64,000 bases of DNA from Agrostemma githago (taxonomy: Eukaryota > Streptophyta > Magnoliopsida > Caryophyllales > Caryophyllaceae), in NCBI GenBank assembly GCA_958450325.1, contig OY288243.1:39778878-39842877 (forward strand), written 5' to 3'. Every line of letters begins with the position of its first letter. The first letter of the stretch is position 1. The position numbers and the translations under genes are program-made. The notes under the pieces are model-generated. The model was not told the origin of the DNA and made no database searches. It worked only from the letters and a program-made list of their open reading frames with translations. Positions 43,901-55,890 of this stretch are shown here, piece by piece.

Positions 43901-45433
43901 CTAATAAAAATCAAGGTAAAAATTGATCGAAAATGACGTCGATTAATACCTTAACGAAGAGAGCGGGAAGAGGATTATTATGACGATAAAAATGATGCGA
44001 TTGGGACTCGAAATGGAGCAAAATTTTGCCTAAGATGGAGGAGGAGTACACGGCCAAATGAGAGGGAGAAAGGTTGAATATTTTTTTTATGACAAGAATG
44101 AATAAGGTGTAGTATGGAAATGAATGGTTTTTTTTCAAAAATATAAATGAGATTAATAGTGTTGATGAAAACTATGTGCACCATGAAGAAAATGGCCGGC
44201 CAAAATCTGATGACAAGCAGCATGAAAAGTTTTGATACTAATGCTACAATGAATGAAAATAATTTATCTTATGTTTACGTTTTAACGTGATAAAATGAAA
44301 CGTTTAAATAAAACATAATAAAACTTGTGACCAAGGGCTTAGTTGGTCCAAAATGTGAGTAAATGGTCTCAAAAATTTTATAAGTTGATAAAAAGTATAA
44401 TCGTAAAATAGTTAAAGGCATTTCAAAGTAATTCGAGTAAACCTCGCATAAGAAAATAATTATTCGCGAAGCTTCGTAATAAAAATCATTAACAACTAAT
44501 TTTTGTAAATAAAAATATTTACTAGTTGAAAATCTTATAGAAACGTATTCAAACATTTTTAGGAAAAGGAATAACTTAAATCCAAGCTTAAAAATGTCAA
44601 TTCGAAGAGAAATAGAATTCCTTGCGGAAAAAGTAATTAGTTTACGAAGAAACCAAATAAATGGATTTAATAGGATTTAAATCTTTGAAATTAAAAATAA
44701 AAATTTTAAACTCAAAAATTAAAATAGAGCTTAGTAAAATGATAAAATACGAGGCCAAAAAGTGACAGAGTTAAGACGGAGTCCTAACGGAAAGAATAAA
44801 AACGCTTAGGAAAAATAGCGGGTGTTACATTATTTGCTTTAATTATTTTTAGTACGTCAAATATATCAAGTTATATATACTAAATCACTCTAATTTATGT
44901 TTAAGATGGGAAATTGTCCGGTCTTTAACTTTATTGGGCCGCGTTTAAATCGGGTTGGGTTGATGTTCAGTTCGTTAGTCATCGGGGTCTATCGGGTAAC
45001 AGGTAACATTCAACTCAGGTTGGGTCGGTTTTGGGCAGCTGTATTTTCGAGTGAGTCAAACGTGTCTACTGATAACCCATAAATAACTAAAATAATACTT
45101 CGTAAATGTATATTCGTATTGAGCTTAGTTAAGTAAATATATTTAACTAATCATAGATTAACAATACTAATTACATATATAATAATAAACGATGTTTAAC
45201 AATTAAATACGTATGCATTTTTTGTTTTATATGAAAATGAATATTTTAATAAAAAACAAATTAAATGAAATAAAGCTGCAAACTACTGCAACTCTGCAAG
45301 CTCGTTGCTTCTCGCACAGGCGAGATTCTCACCCATAGTTTCGTGTATTCTCAGCACAATCTCCATTTGTTTAATATTATTGCTCCACTTTTCTCATTCT
45401 CGTTCTCACATCAATCCTCCAATGTACATGCGC
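40988..45433. mobile_element. Harbinger-like non-autonomous DNA element, itself interrupted
   Basis: It is inserted in gag. Ends GAGCATGCACAT (40988-40999) and, inverted, GCGCATGTACAT (45422-45433) match at 10 of 12 positions. Flanks CTA (40985-40987) and TTA (45434-45436) fit a 3-bp TWA-type duplication, with one base changed; the intact homologue has TTA here. Without the solo LTR and its TSD it is about 970 bp and has no ORF, so it would depend on a transposase in trans. The GAGCAT-type end and 3-bp site suggest the PIF/Harbinger superfamily; a TA-inserting family is the alternative. Confidence 0.6.
41357..44829 (-). repeat. Solo chromovirus LTR inside the DNA element, TSD TTATT
   Basis: 3473 bp, ends TGTAATCCCC (41357) and GGGTGTTACA (44829), perfect TSD TTATT (41352-41356 and 44830-44834). 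On the minus strand it starts TGTAACACCCGC and is related along much of its length to the LTR at 8741-25818. No internal region remains, so it arose by recombination between two LTRs. Its section about 43800-44280 has no clear counterpart in the 8741 LTR, and vice versa for 9290-9660. Confidence 0.85.
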
Positions 45434-45434
45434 T

Positions 45435-47531
45435 TATGTAAACGCCTTACAAAGGCTGTCATCAAAAGGCCTAATCAACCTGATAGGCCCAACACCCGAA
45501 GTTCCAGTCGAGCGTCGCTCTAAGGCCTACGACGTTCAGGCCTATTGCCAATACCACCGGGGCAATGGGCACGATACCGAGAAATGTTGGAAGCTGTAGC
45601 ATCTAATCCAGGATCTCATCGAAAGTGGCAAAGTCCCTTTGCCTGGAGGCAAGCCCAGTAAAAATGATAATCCTTTAGCCACCCACACCATTTTCTCCGG
45701 AGAAGTCATCGACTGTTCACACCTCATTTCTCCATTTGTCCCGCAAATAAACGAGATTTGATGCGACGACGAAGACGACATCTACCTTACTAAAGGGGAA
45801 GTTGTCCCCATCACTCCCGAGGAGATCCAGAAGGTTAAGTCCAAAGCCTTAGCCACTAACCACCTTAGGGATGTTCCTATCCTCATCGAACCAGCTAGGG
45901 TGGAGGCCACCCCCGAAGAGCCAACCACCGAAAAGGCTCTCGTGAAGCAGCTAAGCAAGACCCGAGTTGACCTCTCTATATGGCAACTCCTAGTTAGCTC
46001 ACAGGAACATCGAGAGGCACTCACTAAGGCCCTCGATCAAGTCAAGCTCGACTCTTTGGCTACTCCAGCTGAAATGGTAGCCATGGTCCTGCCTCACTTG
46101 AAAGGCAAAGCTAAAGAAGAAGGCCCACTGATTACCTTCTCCAACGCTGATTTACCATCATTTGGGCCTACACACAACATGGCCCTCTACATCACGGTGA
46201 TCTGTCGTGGAAAGTACCTACCGATGACCCTAATAGACGATGGGTCCGCAGTCAACGTCCTCCCCTTAAGGACCGCCAAAGCCCTCGGCATCACCGAGGC
46301 CGACTACATTCCAACAGCGCAAACCATCTAGGCTTTCGACGGAAGCCCAAAGTCGGTAGCTGGGGCCGTGAAACTTACCATCATAACCGGCCTAGTAGAA
46401 AAGGAGTTGGAATTTCAGGTGATCGATGTCACCTCGTCCTTTAACCTGCTCCTAGGAAGACCATGGATCCATGCCGTCAAGGCAGTATCCTCTACTCTGC
46501 ACCGGAAAATCAAGTTGCCTTTGCACGATAGCATCATCACCTTGGAGGCAACACCTATGACTGTGGCCAACTGTAACACTTCGGGTCGCACGGATCTCTG
46601 GGGATTCGATTTCATAGGCATGATTGAAGATGAGTATCTCTTCCAACCTTACTTCACAGTGAGCATCGACAGGATGCTACAAAATCTAGGGTTCCTACCA
46701 GGGGTCACTTCCAGGCCAGATCTCCCCGCAGGAAGGGTAATTGAAGTCATAGACAACGGCAGATCTCAAACTGGGCTAGGATATACCATTACCCCGGAAA
46801 ATATGGGCCAAATAAGAGCTAACATTGTTGCCTTTGTTACTCCAGTATTTGGATCTGTCCAAACGGGCCAATATCGGCTCAGTACCACGCACCCTGGGAC
46901 CCACTTGGCCCAGGACTGCAACTTCATACCCGATGACATCTTCGCCCTTATCCAGTCCGAAGATGCTAAGAATGCTGAGCCCGCGCTAGGGCTGCTTTTT
47001 GGAGAAGAGGTCGCGATCCCGCCACCAAAAGAAGAACTGGTCAATCTCATCCTTCGTAGCCATAAGTTCGATCCGACTAAGCTAATCTCGAACGTAGGAT
47101 CCAATACAGGAAAGAGAGCCTGGAGAAAAGCTGTCAAATGGACTGACAGTCAAGGAAGGACCTACAAGCTGATCGCTGGAGAAGGAGAAATGCCTGAATC
47201 TGAGTCTGAGTCCGAGTCGGAGTCCGAGTCAAAGTCTGAGGTCGAGTCTAGTGAGTCTGGTGCTAGGGTCACTCCTGTAACTCTCCCTCTCCCTTTAGCT
47301 ACTTCTGGTACTCCGGGGCCTGTCCCGAGTACCTCATCTATCCCGCCACTGACTAGCGATCGGATGGCAGCTCTTTTCGAGCTTTTCTCCAAATTTATAA
47401 ATAATAACAACCGTTATGCTTACGACTTGTCTCATTTTCAAAATACTTTCAATTTCAAAAATATTTTATCAATGACGTTGAGAAACCCGACGAACAGGTA
47501 TCCTTGCCCCCACATCTGGTTGAACAACTAG
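45435..47531 (+). pseudogene. gag 3' part, protease and linker, second Ogre-like element
   Basis: Resumes gag directly after the DNA element. It holds the CQYHRGNGHDTEKC knuckle-like motif (about 45546-45587), the protease (DDGSAVNVLPL near 46228; LLGRPWIHA near 46450) and the Ser-Glu linker (47195-47245). In-frame stops occur at 45597-45599 (TAG), 45759-45761 (TGA, at a Trp in the homologue) and 46329-46331 (TAG, at a Gln). A frameshift near 47470-47500 then moves the sequence into the frame used by RT. Confidence 0.9.
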
Positions 47532-49411
47532 AGCAAACGGAATCCCGGAACCCGGTAATCGAGGAAACTGAGTCCATTAACGTGGGAACAACCTTAGAGC
47601 CTCAGATACTTAAGATAGGATTATCTTTAGATCCAGAGGAGAAACAACAATTCACGAGTCTCCTTCAAGAGTTCAAAGACGTCTTTGCATGATCCTACAA
47701 GGACATGCCGGGAATAGATCGCGAAATAGCCGAGCACCATATACCGATCAAGGAAGGATTCAAGCCGGTTAAGCTGAAACTCCGACGCATGAGGCCCGAA
47801 TGGTCCCTTAAAGTGAAGGAGGAAGTCGACAAACAGTTCAAAGTTGGTTTTATACAGGTGTCCGAATATCCAGATTGGGTTGCAAACATCGTGCCGGTTC
47901 CCAAAAAGGACGGTAAGGTGCGTGTCTGTGTAGACTTTCGGGATCTTAACAAGGCGAGCCCGAAAGATGATTTCCCGTTACCACATATCGACATACTGGT
48001 GGATAACACAGCTGATCATGCCCTTCTATCATTTATGGACGGGTATGTCGGGTACAATCAAATAAAAATGGCAGAAGAAGATATGGATAAGACCACCTTC
48101 ATTACACCTTGGGGTACTTATTGCTATACTGTTATGTCGTTTGGTCTCATTAACCCCGGGGCCACGTATCAACGAACTGCTACAACTTTATTACATGACA
48201 TGATGCATAAAGAAGTAGAAGTGTATGTGGACGATATGATCGTCAAATCAAAAGACAGGGACGGTCACATCACCGCCCTAAGAAAATTCTTCACCCGATT
48301 GCGCAAGTACAACATGAGATTAAACCCTCAAAAATGCAGTTTCGGGGTAACCTCTGGCAAATTACTGGGTCATATCGTTAGCCAACGCGGTATCGAAGTC
48401 GATCCAGCCAAAATCAAGGCCATCACCGAAATGCAACCCCCTAGAACCGAAAAAGAGATAAGAGGGTTTCTCGGGAAAGTCCAATACATCAGCAGGTTCA
48501 TTTCAAAGCTTACCATGGTGTGTGAACCGATTTTCAAAAAACTGAAGATAGGGGAACGATTACGATGGGACGACAAGTGTCAAATGGACTTCGATAGAAT
48601 CAAAGAAATCTTGTCTTCACCGCCAGTCCTGATGCCACCTCAATCCGGTTTGCCTCTGTCCTTATACTTTACAACGACCAAGACAACCATGGGGGCTATG
48701 CTAGCTCAGATGGTCAACTCTGAAGAAAGAGCTATATACTACATCAGCAAAAAGTTTTTAGAGTATGAATGCAAATATACCATGCTCGAGAAGACGTGTT
48801 TAGCTTTGGTCTGGGCCACGAAGAAGCTCTGCCATTACATGCTTAGCTATGAGGTGCAGGTGCTATCTAGAATGGATCCAATCAAATATCTTTTTGAAAA
48901 GCCCGTCCTCAATGGCAGGATATCAAGATGGACCCTGATGTTGGCAGAATTTGATCTAAAGTTCGTACCGTTGAAAGCAATTAAGGGCCGAATAGTAGCC
49001 GAGTTTCTCGCCGACAGTCCCGTGACTGAAGAAGGACACACCGACACCTGGTCCTTCCCAGATGAAGATATTTTCCATACCGATACCGAGACATGGGATT
49101 TATATTTCGACGAGGCATCTAATTTCCGAGGATTCGGAGTAGGGATTCTTCTAATCTCACCAAAAGGAGAACATACTCCCGTCTCCATCAAATTAGACTT
49201 TGACGTTACTAATAATGTTTCTGAATATGAAGCATGTATCCATGGGCTACAAGCCGCCGCCGACTTAGGGGTCACAAACCTCCGAGTACACGGTGATTCA
49301 TCTCTGGTCATTAATCAAGCACTCCAAAAATGGAAGACTCAAAATGCTAATCTCGTGGCCTACCAGGCACGAGTAAGGGATCTCGAGAAGCAATTATATT
49401 CCAGAAGGTAG
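47504..49411 (+). pseudogene. RT, RNase H and second RNase H, second Ogre-like element
   Basis: Matches residues about 1000-1690 of the intact polyprotein. A TGA at 47690-47692 replaces a Trp of the homologue; after it the frame stays open through RT (VCVDFRDLNKASPKDDFP; YVDD near 48222), RNase H1 and the archaeal-type RNase H (DLYFDEASN near 49100, where Glu replaces a usual Gly). A frameshift near 49395-49405 ends this part. The catalytic YVDD is kept. Confidence 0.9.
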
Positions 49412-50835
49412 AATATATATACCTACCACGGGAAGAAAATCAGTTCACAGATGCACTCTCAAAACTGGCATCTTTACTAAATATTCCCGATCATGTGACC
49501 AGTATGCCAATCTGTGTTGAAAGACGGTCTGAGCCGGCATACATCCACGACATCGAAGATATCGAGATACCCGATCCCGAGCCATGGTATCAAGCTGTGT
49601 TGACATACCTAGTGACCGGGGAATATCCACCCGGATCCGACAACCGAGCCAGAAAGGCCTTGCGAAGACTGGCAACCCAGTTCATCCGCACCGACGATGG
49701 GCAACTTTACAAAAAGACGGCACAGGGGGCTCTCCTTCAATGTGTCGATAAAGCCAACGCTGAAAAGGTTATGGCTGAAGTACATGATGGCGAATGCGGC
49801 CCACACATGAACGCCCAGATGTTAGTCCGGAAAATCATGAGGCTTGGTTATTACTGGAACAGCATGGAGACCGATTGCCAGTTATACGTCAAACATTGTC
49901 ATAATTGTCAAATCTTTGCTATTATACAGCACATGCTGCCATCCTTGTTGTATACCATGATGTCACCCCGGCCATTTTCAACATGGGGAATCGACATAAT
50001 TGGGAAGATAAATCCTTCGGGGACCGGTGGACACTGCTTCATTTTGGTAGCTATCGACTATTTCACTAAATGGGTTGAAGCTGAGTCTTATCGCATTCTC
50101 AACGCCAAGCATGTCACTAAATTCATCCAAAATAAGATAATATGCCGGTACGGGATCCCGCATGAATTTATCAGTGATCACGGGACCCATTTTCAGGCCA
50201 AGATGGCAACCCTGTTGACTAAGTATAAAATTCAAAGGCATACATCTTCACCTTACCGACCCCAAACCAATGGAGCGGTAGAAGCAGCTAACAAAACGAT
50301 TGTCACCATACTAAAAAAGATGGCTGATAATTACCGGGACTGGCCCGATAAAATACCATTTGCACTCTGGGGATATCGGACGTCAATCCGTACTGCAACC
50401 GGCGCAACACCGTATTACCTAACGTACGGGATGGAAGTAGTCCAGCCGGTCGAGTTGGAAGTACCGTCTCTCCGAATTCTACTGGAAAGTCAGGTACCCG
50501 AAGCTGATTGCGTTCGAGCACGATATGACTCGCTAGTCTTGTTAGATGAACGACGATCTCGTGCCCTCAATAATATACAAATATATCAGAAGAGGATCCA
50601 ACGGGCCTTCAACAAAAGTGTAAGGCCCAGGAACATTAAAGAAGGAGACTTGGTTCTCAAGTCTGTTCGAGCTCTGTTGCTAGTAGACCCAAGGGGAAAA
50701 TTCAAACCTAATTGGGCCGGGCCATATCTGGTGAAAAAGATTTTATCTGGCGGAGCTGTAATGCTAACGGACCTGGATGGGAACGAGTTTTTCAATCCAA
50801 CCAACCTGGACCAGCTGAAGCGTTACTACCCTTAA
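49400..50835 (+). pseudogene. Integrase part of pol, second Ogre-like element
   Basis: After the frameshift the frame is open to TAA at 50833-50835. It includes the end of the second RNase H (YLPREENQ), the H-H-C-C finger (HDGECGPHMNA...CHNCQIF, about 49785-49920), the integrase core (GIDIIG, DHGTHFQAK, NGAVEAANK) and the C-terminal domain (GPYLVKKI). It is the best preserved part of this pol. No chromodomain. Confidence 0.9.
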
Positions 50836-50998
50836 GCCCTTTCTCAATGTTATGTGCAAAAAAGTTTATTAAAATCATTTTTCTAAAAAAAAAACTTTCA
50901 AAAGCAAGTCAGAAGCTAGAATTATTTATTCTACTGTTATAAACATCTCGAACCACAAGTCTTGGTGTATTTCAAGATTGCGAATTACTAAAAAATCT

Positions 50999-51060
50999 GA
51001 ACTACGTTTGGTTTGATTCCATTTATTGTGGATACGTAGGCAGCCCCTCAAAAGGGCACA
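50999..51060. other. Conserved inverted-repeat block between pol and aORF
   Basis: CTACGT and ACGTAG form a perfect 6-bp inverted repeat separated by about 26 bp, followed by CCCCTCAAAAGGG, a second short inverted repeat. Equivalent blocks are at 14994-15055 and 35061-35123. It lies between the convergent ends of pol and the antisense ORF. The remainder of 50836-51252 is AT-rich without ORFs. Confidence 0.7.
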
Positions 51061-51252
51061 ACCACTGCAATCGAGAAAAGAAAACAGGAACGGTTTTTAA
51101 TAAACTTCCTTTATTTATTTCAAAAAAAAACCGATAAACTCGGAAAATTACAAATTACAAAAAAAATTCAAAAAAATCAAATAAAAAAACACACACGACA
51201 CTAAAATAAATAATAGTAATATTTAAATAATAAAAATCTAGAGGCTCGGCGT

Positions 51253-52984
51253 TTAGGGCATTTTGCCCTTTCCCTTGTCTTTAGCCTCTTTTTCCGTCCA
51301 TTGACGACAACGTGGGGGTGAGCGCTCCCGAATCACCAAGGGAACCTCCTTAGCCCGAGTTCACTTCCTTGAACTCGAATCCTCAGCCACGTCAATCGGT
51401 CTTAGTCGGGCCCTCACTTTTTCTGGTAGCCGGTCTCGTGGGCCCAATCTGTCTCGGGCCGCTAGTCTCGGTCCAAGTCTGCTCTCCAAGTCATTAGCCC
51501 CATTCTCTTTAGCTCGGGTCTTAGTTTTTTACTTAGAACCCGACTCCAGTCGGACAAGGGTAGCAGGAGTTTCCTCTTTATCAAAGAACCCCCTATTATC
51601 TTTACCTGTTTCTCGACGGGCCAAGTCAAAAGCCTCGTCGGATTCCTCGGAAGCCCATTTTCGATATGCCTCAGAAACCCAAACGGTTTGGCAAGGGCGG
51701 GGTATAGTCCATATGACACGGGTAAACCAACGTTGTAGCCACGTGTCACACATAGCGTTCGTCAATTGGAGCGAAATGCTAATAATTGCTTCAGTCTCGG
51801 AGATCTGCTGAAACGAACCGAACTGCCTCAGGATGCGGTCCGGGTAGATATGGATAGTCCAATCTAAAGACAAGATCACCAAATAGCGGGCTTTGTCTCT
51901 TTTAGCTAACCCCGTCAGTTTTGAGAGAAACCACCAAATAACGGTCCATCTAATCAAGGGCCCACCATGGAATTTTAATTCTTCCTCCCAATAAGTTCGG
52001 CTTATGTGATGACTCGAGCTTATTCGTCGTTTCCTTGCAGCAATCTGGCAGCTGCGATATTTGGGTATGCTAACCGGGGGCTCTATAATCGACAAGCGTT
52101 CGGATAACCAGATCTGCGAAAAAAACGAGTTCGTGTGAATTAGATTCGAAGAATTCAAAAAAAAAATCCAAAAAAAAAATTCGAAAATTTTCGAAAAATT
52201 GGAAAAATCAGAAAAAATTTCGGAAAATTTTAAAAATGAAAATTTTCGAGATTTTTTTTTTTTCGGGAAAAATTCAAATATTTTTTTTTTTGAAAATTCG
52301 GACAATTTTCGGGAAAAAAAGGAAAGAAAAACGGTCAAATACCTGCAAAAGACGAATACTTCCCGTCAATTGTCGATCTGGGTCAAGTCTTCTAGCATCA
52401 AGGCCTATAATGATCTCCCCAGTTATTAGCCAAGCTGGGCTGTGACCTGTCTCCATTTGGTCGACTATGCCGATCAACCTGATTTCACCTAGGCATGAGT
52501 CAGCATCCATTCTTCCTTCAAAGACATATCGATGCAGCATGCAAAAAGCAAAGGCTCTACGCCTATGGGTTGAAGTAATTCTTAGGCCATCGGAATTCAT
52601 AAATTTGTCGGCTAGGTCAAATAGGGAAACAGAATCTCCCTTTACCATACGGGCCGTCTCAGCATGCGACAAGCCTAGAAAATCCCTTTATCTCCTCCTT
52701 GGATCAGCATAAAATGGGGGAATGGCAGGACGAGCATTAGGGCACCAACCGCCTATAGCTGCAATTTCTTCGGGCAGGGGACATATTTCTCCTCGAGGAA
52801 ATGCAAAAACATGATGGGTAGTATCCCAAAAGGATAAGCAAGCATCCAGGAAATGTGAATCTACCCTAAGTCACTGAAATGGGAATAAAGAAACAATTCT
52901 CATTTGAGTTAGCTGAACTTTGTCTTCATCTCGGAAAAATTGGGCCCACTCCTGAAGCATCGCGGTCAGATGTTCGATACCCAT
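51253..52984 (-). pseudogene. Two-exon antisense ORF (aORF), plant-mobile-domain/DUF7745-like
   Basis: It is read opposite to gag-pol and towards it. Exon 1 is 52984-52343 (ATG at 52984, 214 codons). The intron 52342-52114 (229 bp, CAG|GTATTT ... TTTCGCAG|ATC) is phase 0 and very A/T-rich. Exon 2 is 52113-51253 (287 codons with TAA). About 500 residues in all. Residues 44-81 have FLDAC, FWDTTHHVFAF, GEICPLPEEI and GGW, resembling the W-D/T-H-x-F...GE...T/P-x-EE pattern of plant-mobile-domain or DUF7745 proteins. Later segments are GEIRLIGIVDQMETG, the junction LLQ|IWLSERL, and a basic KDKGKGKM tail. In-frame stops at 52871-52873, 52688-52690, 51529-51531 and 51361-51363 make this copy a pseudogene. 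Family assignment is by eye; the function is unknown. Confidence 0.65.
52114..52342 (-). other. Predicted intron of the antisense ORF
   Basis: Donor GTATTTGACC after CAG, acceptor TTTTTTTCGCAG before ATCTGG. The flanking exons end and begin exactly on codon boundaries, and their joining gives a continuous protein motif (LLQ-IWLSERL). The interior encodes only Phe/Lys low-complexity in any frame. Confidence 0.7.
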
Positions 52985-53660
52985 ATCAAGAACTTTTTTT
53001 CTTAAAAGTCTAAAGGATTTTAAGAGAGAAGAAAATATTTGGGTTTGAATATGAAGATTAAAAGACAGGAACTCTCTATTTATAGTGAATAAAATCCTCT
53101 CCTAGTCACCTTAGGAATAGGGATTCTAATTTCCCCTAACTTACATAGGCATACAGGCCTAACTTAAAGACCTTAGGAATCCGTGTCAGAACCTGGTCAG
53201 GAGTCAAGTCATCCCGAGTACTCCTATTTTTCAGCAAAATCCAAATTCTTAACATTTTTTTTTTCAAAAAAAAAATCAAATCAAATCATTTTCTTCAAAA
53301 ATTCAAAATTTTCAAGCCTTTTACTTCCCCAGCGCGAGTCGGTGTTTCGCCTAAATGTTACATACTATTAGCTATGTGTCAGCATACAGGTACACCCAAG
53401 GCTACGGAAGAAAGCTTATACAATTCTGATCTCCCCAGCAGAAAACACGGGATGTGTCTGCAAACGGACACACCAAGACCTTTTAGGTGGGTCCCCACAG
53501 AATTATCGACACTTGTCCAGGTATGATTTCTGTCTTATGGCTGGCGAGCCCTCTTACGCGAGTCTAATGGACTATAAGCGACCCGATCGGAAGTCTGCCA
53601 GGTTTTAATCCTTGATTGACCTGGTAGCTACTCTGACTTTTGCCTTGTCCAAGCCTCAGT
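52985..53660. other. Antisense promoter region and 3' untranslated region
   Basis: No ORF. It contains the aORF TATA box, blocks shared with 13858-14376 of the intact Ogre-like element and, next to the polypurine tract, the CCTTGTCCAAGCCTCAGTC block shared by the Tat elements here. Confidence 0.55.
53077..53084 (-). promoter_or_regulatory. TATA box of the antisense ORF
   Basis: TATAAATA on the minus strand, about 95 bases upstream of the aORF ATG. It is embedded in CTATAAATAGAGAG, a near-ideal plant core promoter, with a CTCGGGATGACTT block further upstream (near 53205-53220) shared with the other Ogre-like element. Confidence 0.65.
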
Positions 53661-53674
53661 CAGAGTGGGGGTTC
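53661..53674 (+). other. Polypurine tract of the second Ogre-like element
   Basis: CAGAGTGGGGGTTC directly before the 3' LTR start TGTAGACACCC. Confidence 0.85.
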
Positions 53675-55890
53675 TGTAGACACCCACGTTTTGACTGCCA
53701 GGTGTCTATAGCAGTTTCCGAAAAACACTCGATGATGATCGGACGCAAACGTGCTTTAACGTACTCGAAAATGGGCTCGAAATTAATGGAATTTGGCTTG
53801 GGCTTACTAAGGAGGACAAGTCTCACAAAAACAACCTCAAAACCAGGCCCAGTGGGTCATTTCGAGTCAAATGAGACTAATTTAGGTCAAATCCGACACC
53901 AGGGGCAAAACCATCTTTTAGCGACCGAGTCAAAACCCGGTCAAAGATATTCTCAAGACATTCAAATCAGCCGTGACACCTCCAAGAGTCCGGTTTGAGC
54001 TCAAACGCTACAAAAATCAGCCTCAAAATATTAAACAAATCCATTAAAAGGGAGGAATTCGGTTCCCAGGAGGATTCCTACGCAAACCCGAATACTCGAC
54101 CGAGCACAAGAGGCATACTCGGCCGAGTATTCCTCACATATCAGCCGTGTGTGTTGCTTCTTCACCAAGCAACGGAATTTTTGTTCCACTCGAATTGCTT
54201 ATTATTCCTATCCTTAGACGGAATCCTACCTCAACCCGACCGGTGACTCTTTCTTCCTTTGCAAGTTAGTCATCTCCTATAAATAGGACCCTCCCATCAC
54301 ACATATTAGACACCAATTATTCATCACATTAACCTTCAATTACCGATTAATCCCATAACATCCGAACATCAAAAAATAGCATCGAAAGACCGATAATATC
54401 ACCCGATCCCGACATCCAAAAAAAATCGACCATAACCCGTCCATCCAAATGCACCACCCTAAGCTAACCCACATCGACTCGACGCTCCCGTGACTAAGCC
54501 ACATTCCGACGAGCCCTATTCCGAGAAGACAAAGCATGTAGGTTAAGGGTGTAAAAGTCAATCCCATTCTTCCCTTTCTCTTTTCTCTTCTCACGTCTTC
54601 TCTTCTTTTTTTTAGTCGTGTCGTCCGTTTTATTTTTATTATGGGTCGTCGTCACATTTTTTTAACATAATATCGTTAATACAAACTATTTTCATATAAA
54701 ACAACGTTCTTAAAATACGATATTGACTCTATAGTCAAATATCGTATCTAACAAGAACTAAATTAATCTCGTTGATACTAAAAAAATCGTCACGTAGTTT
54801 CATAAAACAAAACACGACGGTTTTTAAACGTGGAGAGAATCAAACATCGTTTTTTTTTTATTTTACAAAACGATTTGCAAAATTCTTCCTTTTCTTACAA
54901 AAAATTCCGAATATTCGATATCGATTTCATAATCGAATATCAAAGATATAAGTCGAGTATAAATTAATTCATATTTATACGCGATTTATTTAAATTCACG
55001 ATTTTCGAAAAAAAAAAACAAAGAACCGAAACAGTCACCCGCACGAGTCGCGCCCCCACCCGGGCGAGTCGCGCGGGCTGCTGTAAACCGCGGCATATTT
55101 TTCGTTTTCCGATTTTTTCCAACATCGTATTTTTAACACAAAACAGCGGTTTTCTCGGTATATTTACAGATTTCGACAAATATTTTTTCGACCTCGGTCA
55201 ACACGTGTTTAATCCCTCGCGGGTCATAAAATCCTTCTTCAAAATCATGCATATTATCGTACTTACATCTTATTTTATAAACCGTTACTAACTTGTTTGC
55301 TCGTGTTTGTAGCGATTTATTTTCATCTTTTGTTTTATTAGACTAAAGCGAATTTCGCATGCTAAATACAACTTTGACGTTAATTTTTAGATGCATTAAA
55401 ATGACTTAGCAAACATAATTCATATGTTTAGTCTAAAAATACTCTTTGCATATCATTCAATCGTCGAACTAACGCGCGTACATAAAAATCGAACGATATC
55501 TTAGTAAAGGCCGCTAAGTGCGGGCGGGGTTGGGTGTTCTTAGTGAACTTCCCAACACGTACTCTCACCCCTTACTCAGAACCATGGTTTCCGGATGTCC
55601 GAATCCATTAGCAACGAGAGTCATTCAATATTCGATTACCGATAATGTCGGTATCGGTATCAAATGCTAAGGGACGAACCCAATAAACTCTGACATCGGA
55701 AATGGGCCGTATTTTGTACACGGCCCACTACGACATAGAGTGGGTTCGAATGGGCCCGAAATCCCACAAATTTCGGTGGCGACTCCTACTTCGATTTAAA
55801 TTTCAACTCGAGATCCATCTCACATGAGATTCATTCGCCTCCCCAAACCCGCGCGTGGCCGCGTCGGGGTGGACCTATGTCATGTCCACA
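53675..55890 (+). repeat. 3' LTR of the second Ogre-like element
   Basis: 2216 bp. Compared with the 5' LTR it has many single-base differences, an extra segment of about 30 bp near 54435-54465 and a loss of about 13 bp near 54943. TATA box at 54278-54285, conserved U5 block at about 55506-55630 and a GGTGGCGACTCC motif near 55775-55787. Ends GTCATGTCCACA. Confidence 0.93.

Larger units (their letters stand above)
36801..55890 (+). mobile_element. Second Ogre-like Tat element (19.1 kb, with nested insertions)
   Basis: LTRs 36801-38995 and 53675-55890, primer site 38999-39016, polypurine tract 53661-53674 and perfect TSD CAACC (36796-36800, 55891-55895). Without its insertion it is about 14.6 kb. 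The LTRs differ in many positions, including a roughly 30-bp segment present only in the right one near 54435-54465, so it is older than the element at 11299-25202. Its gag-pol is broken by a 4-bp deletion, other frameshifts, several nonsense codons and a nested DNA element, but its antisense ORF is the most complete in the window. Confidence 0.93.

Noticed and set aside
40988..45433. Tc1/mariner (TA target) assignment of the gag insertion
   Set aside because: Possible, but the homologue has TTA at the target and the flanks CTA/TTA with GAGCAT-type ends fit a 3-bp Harbinger-type site better.
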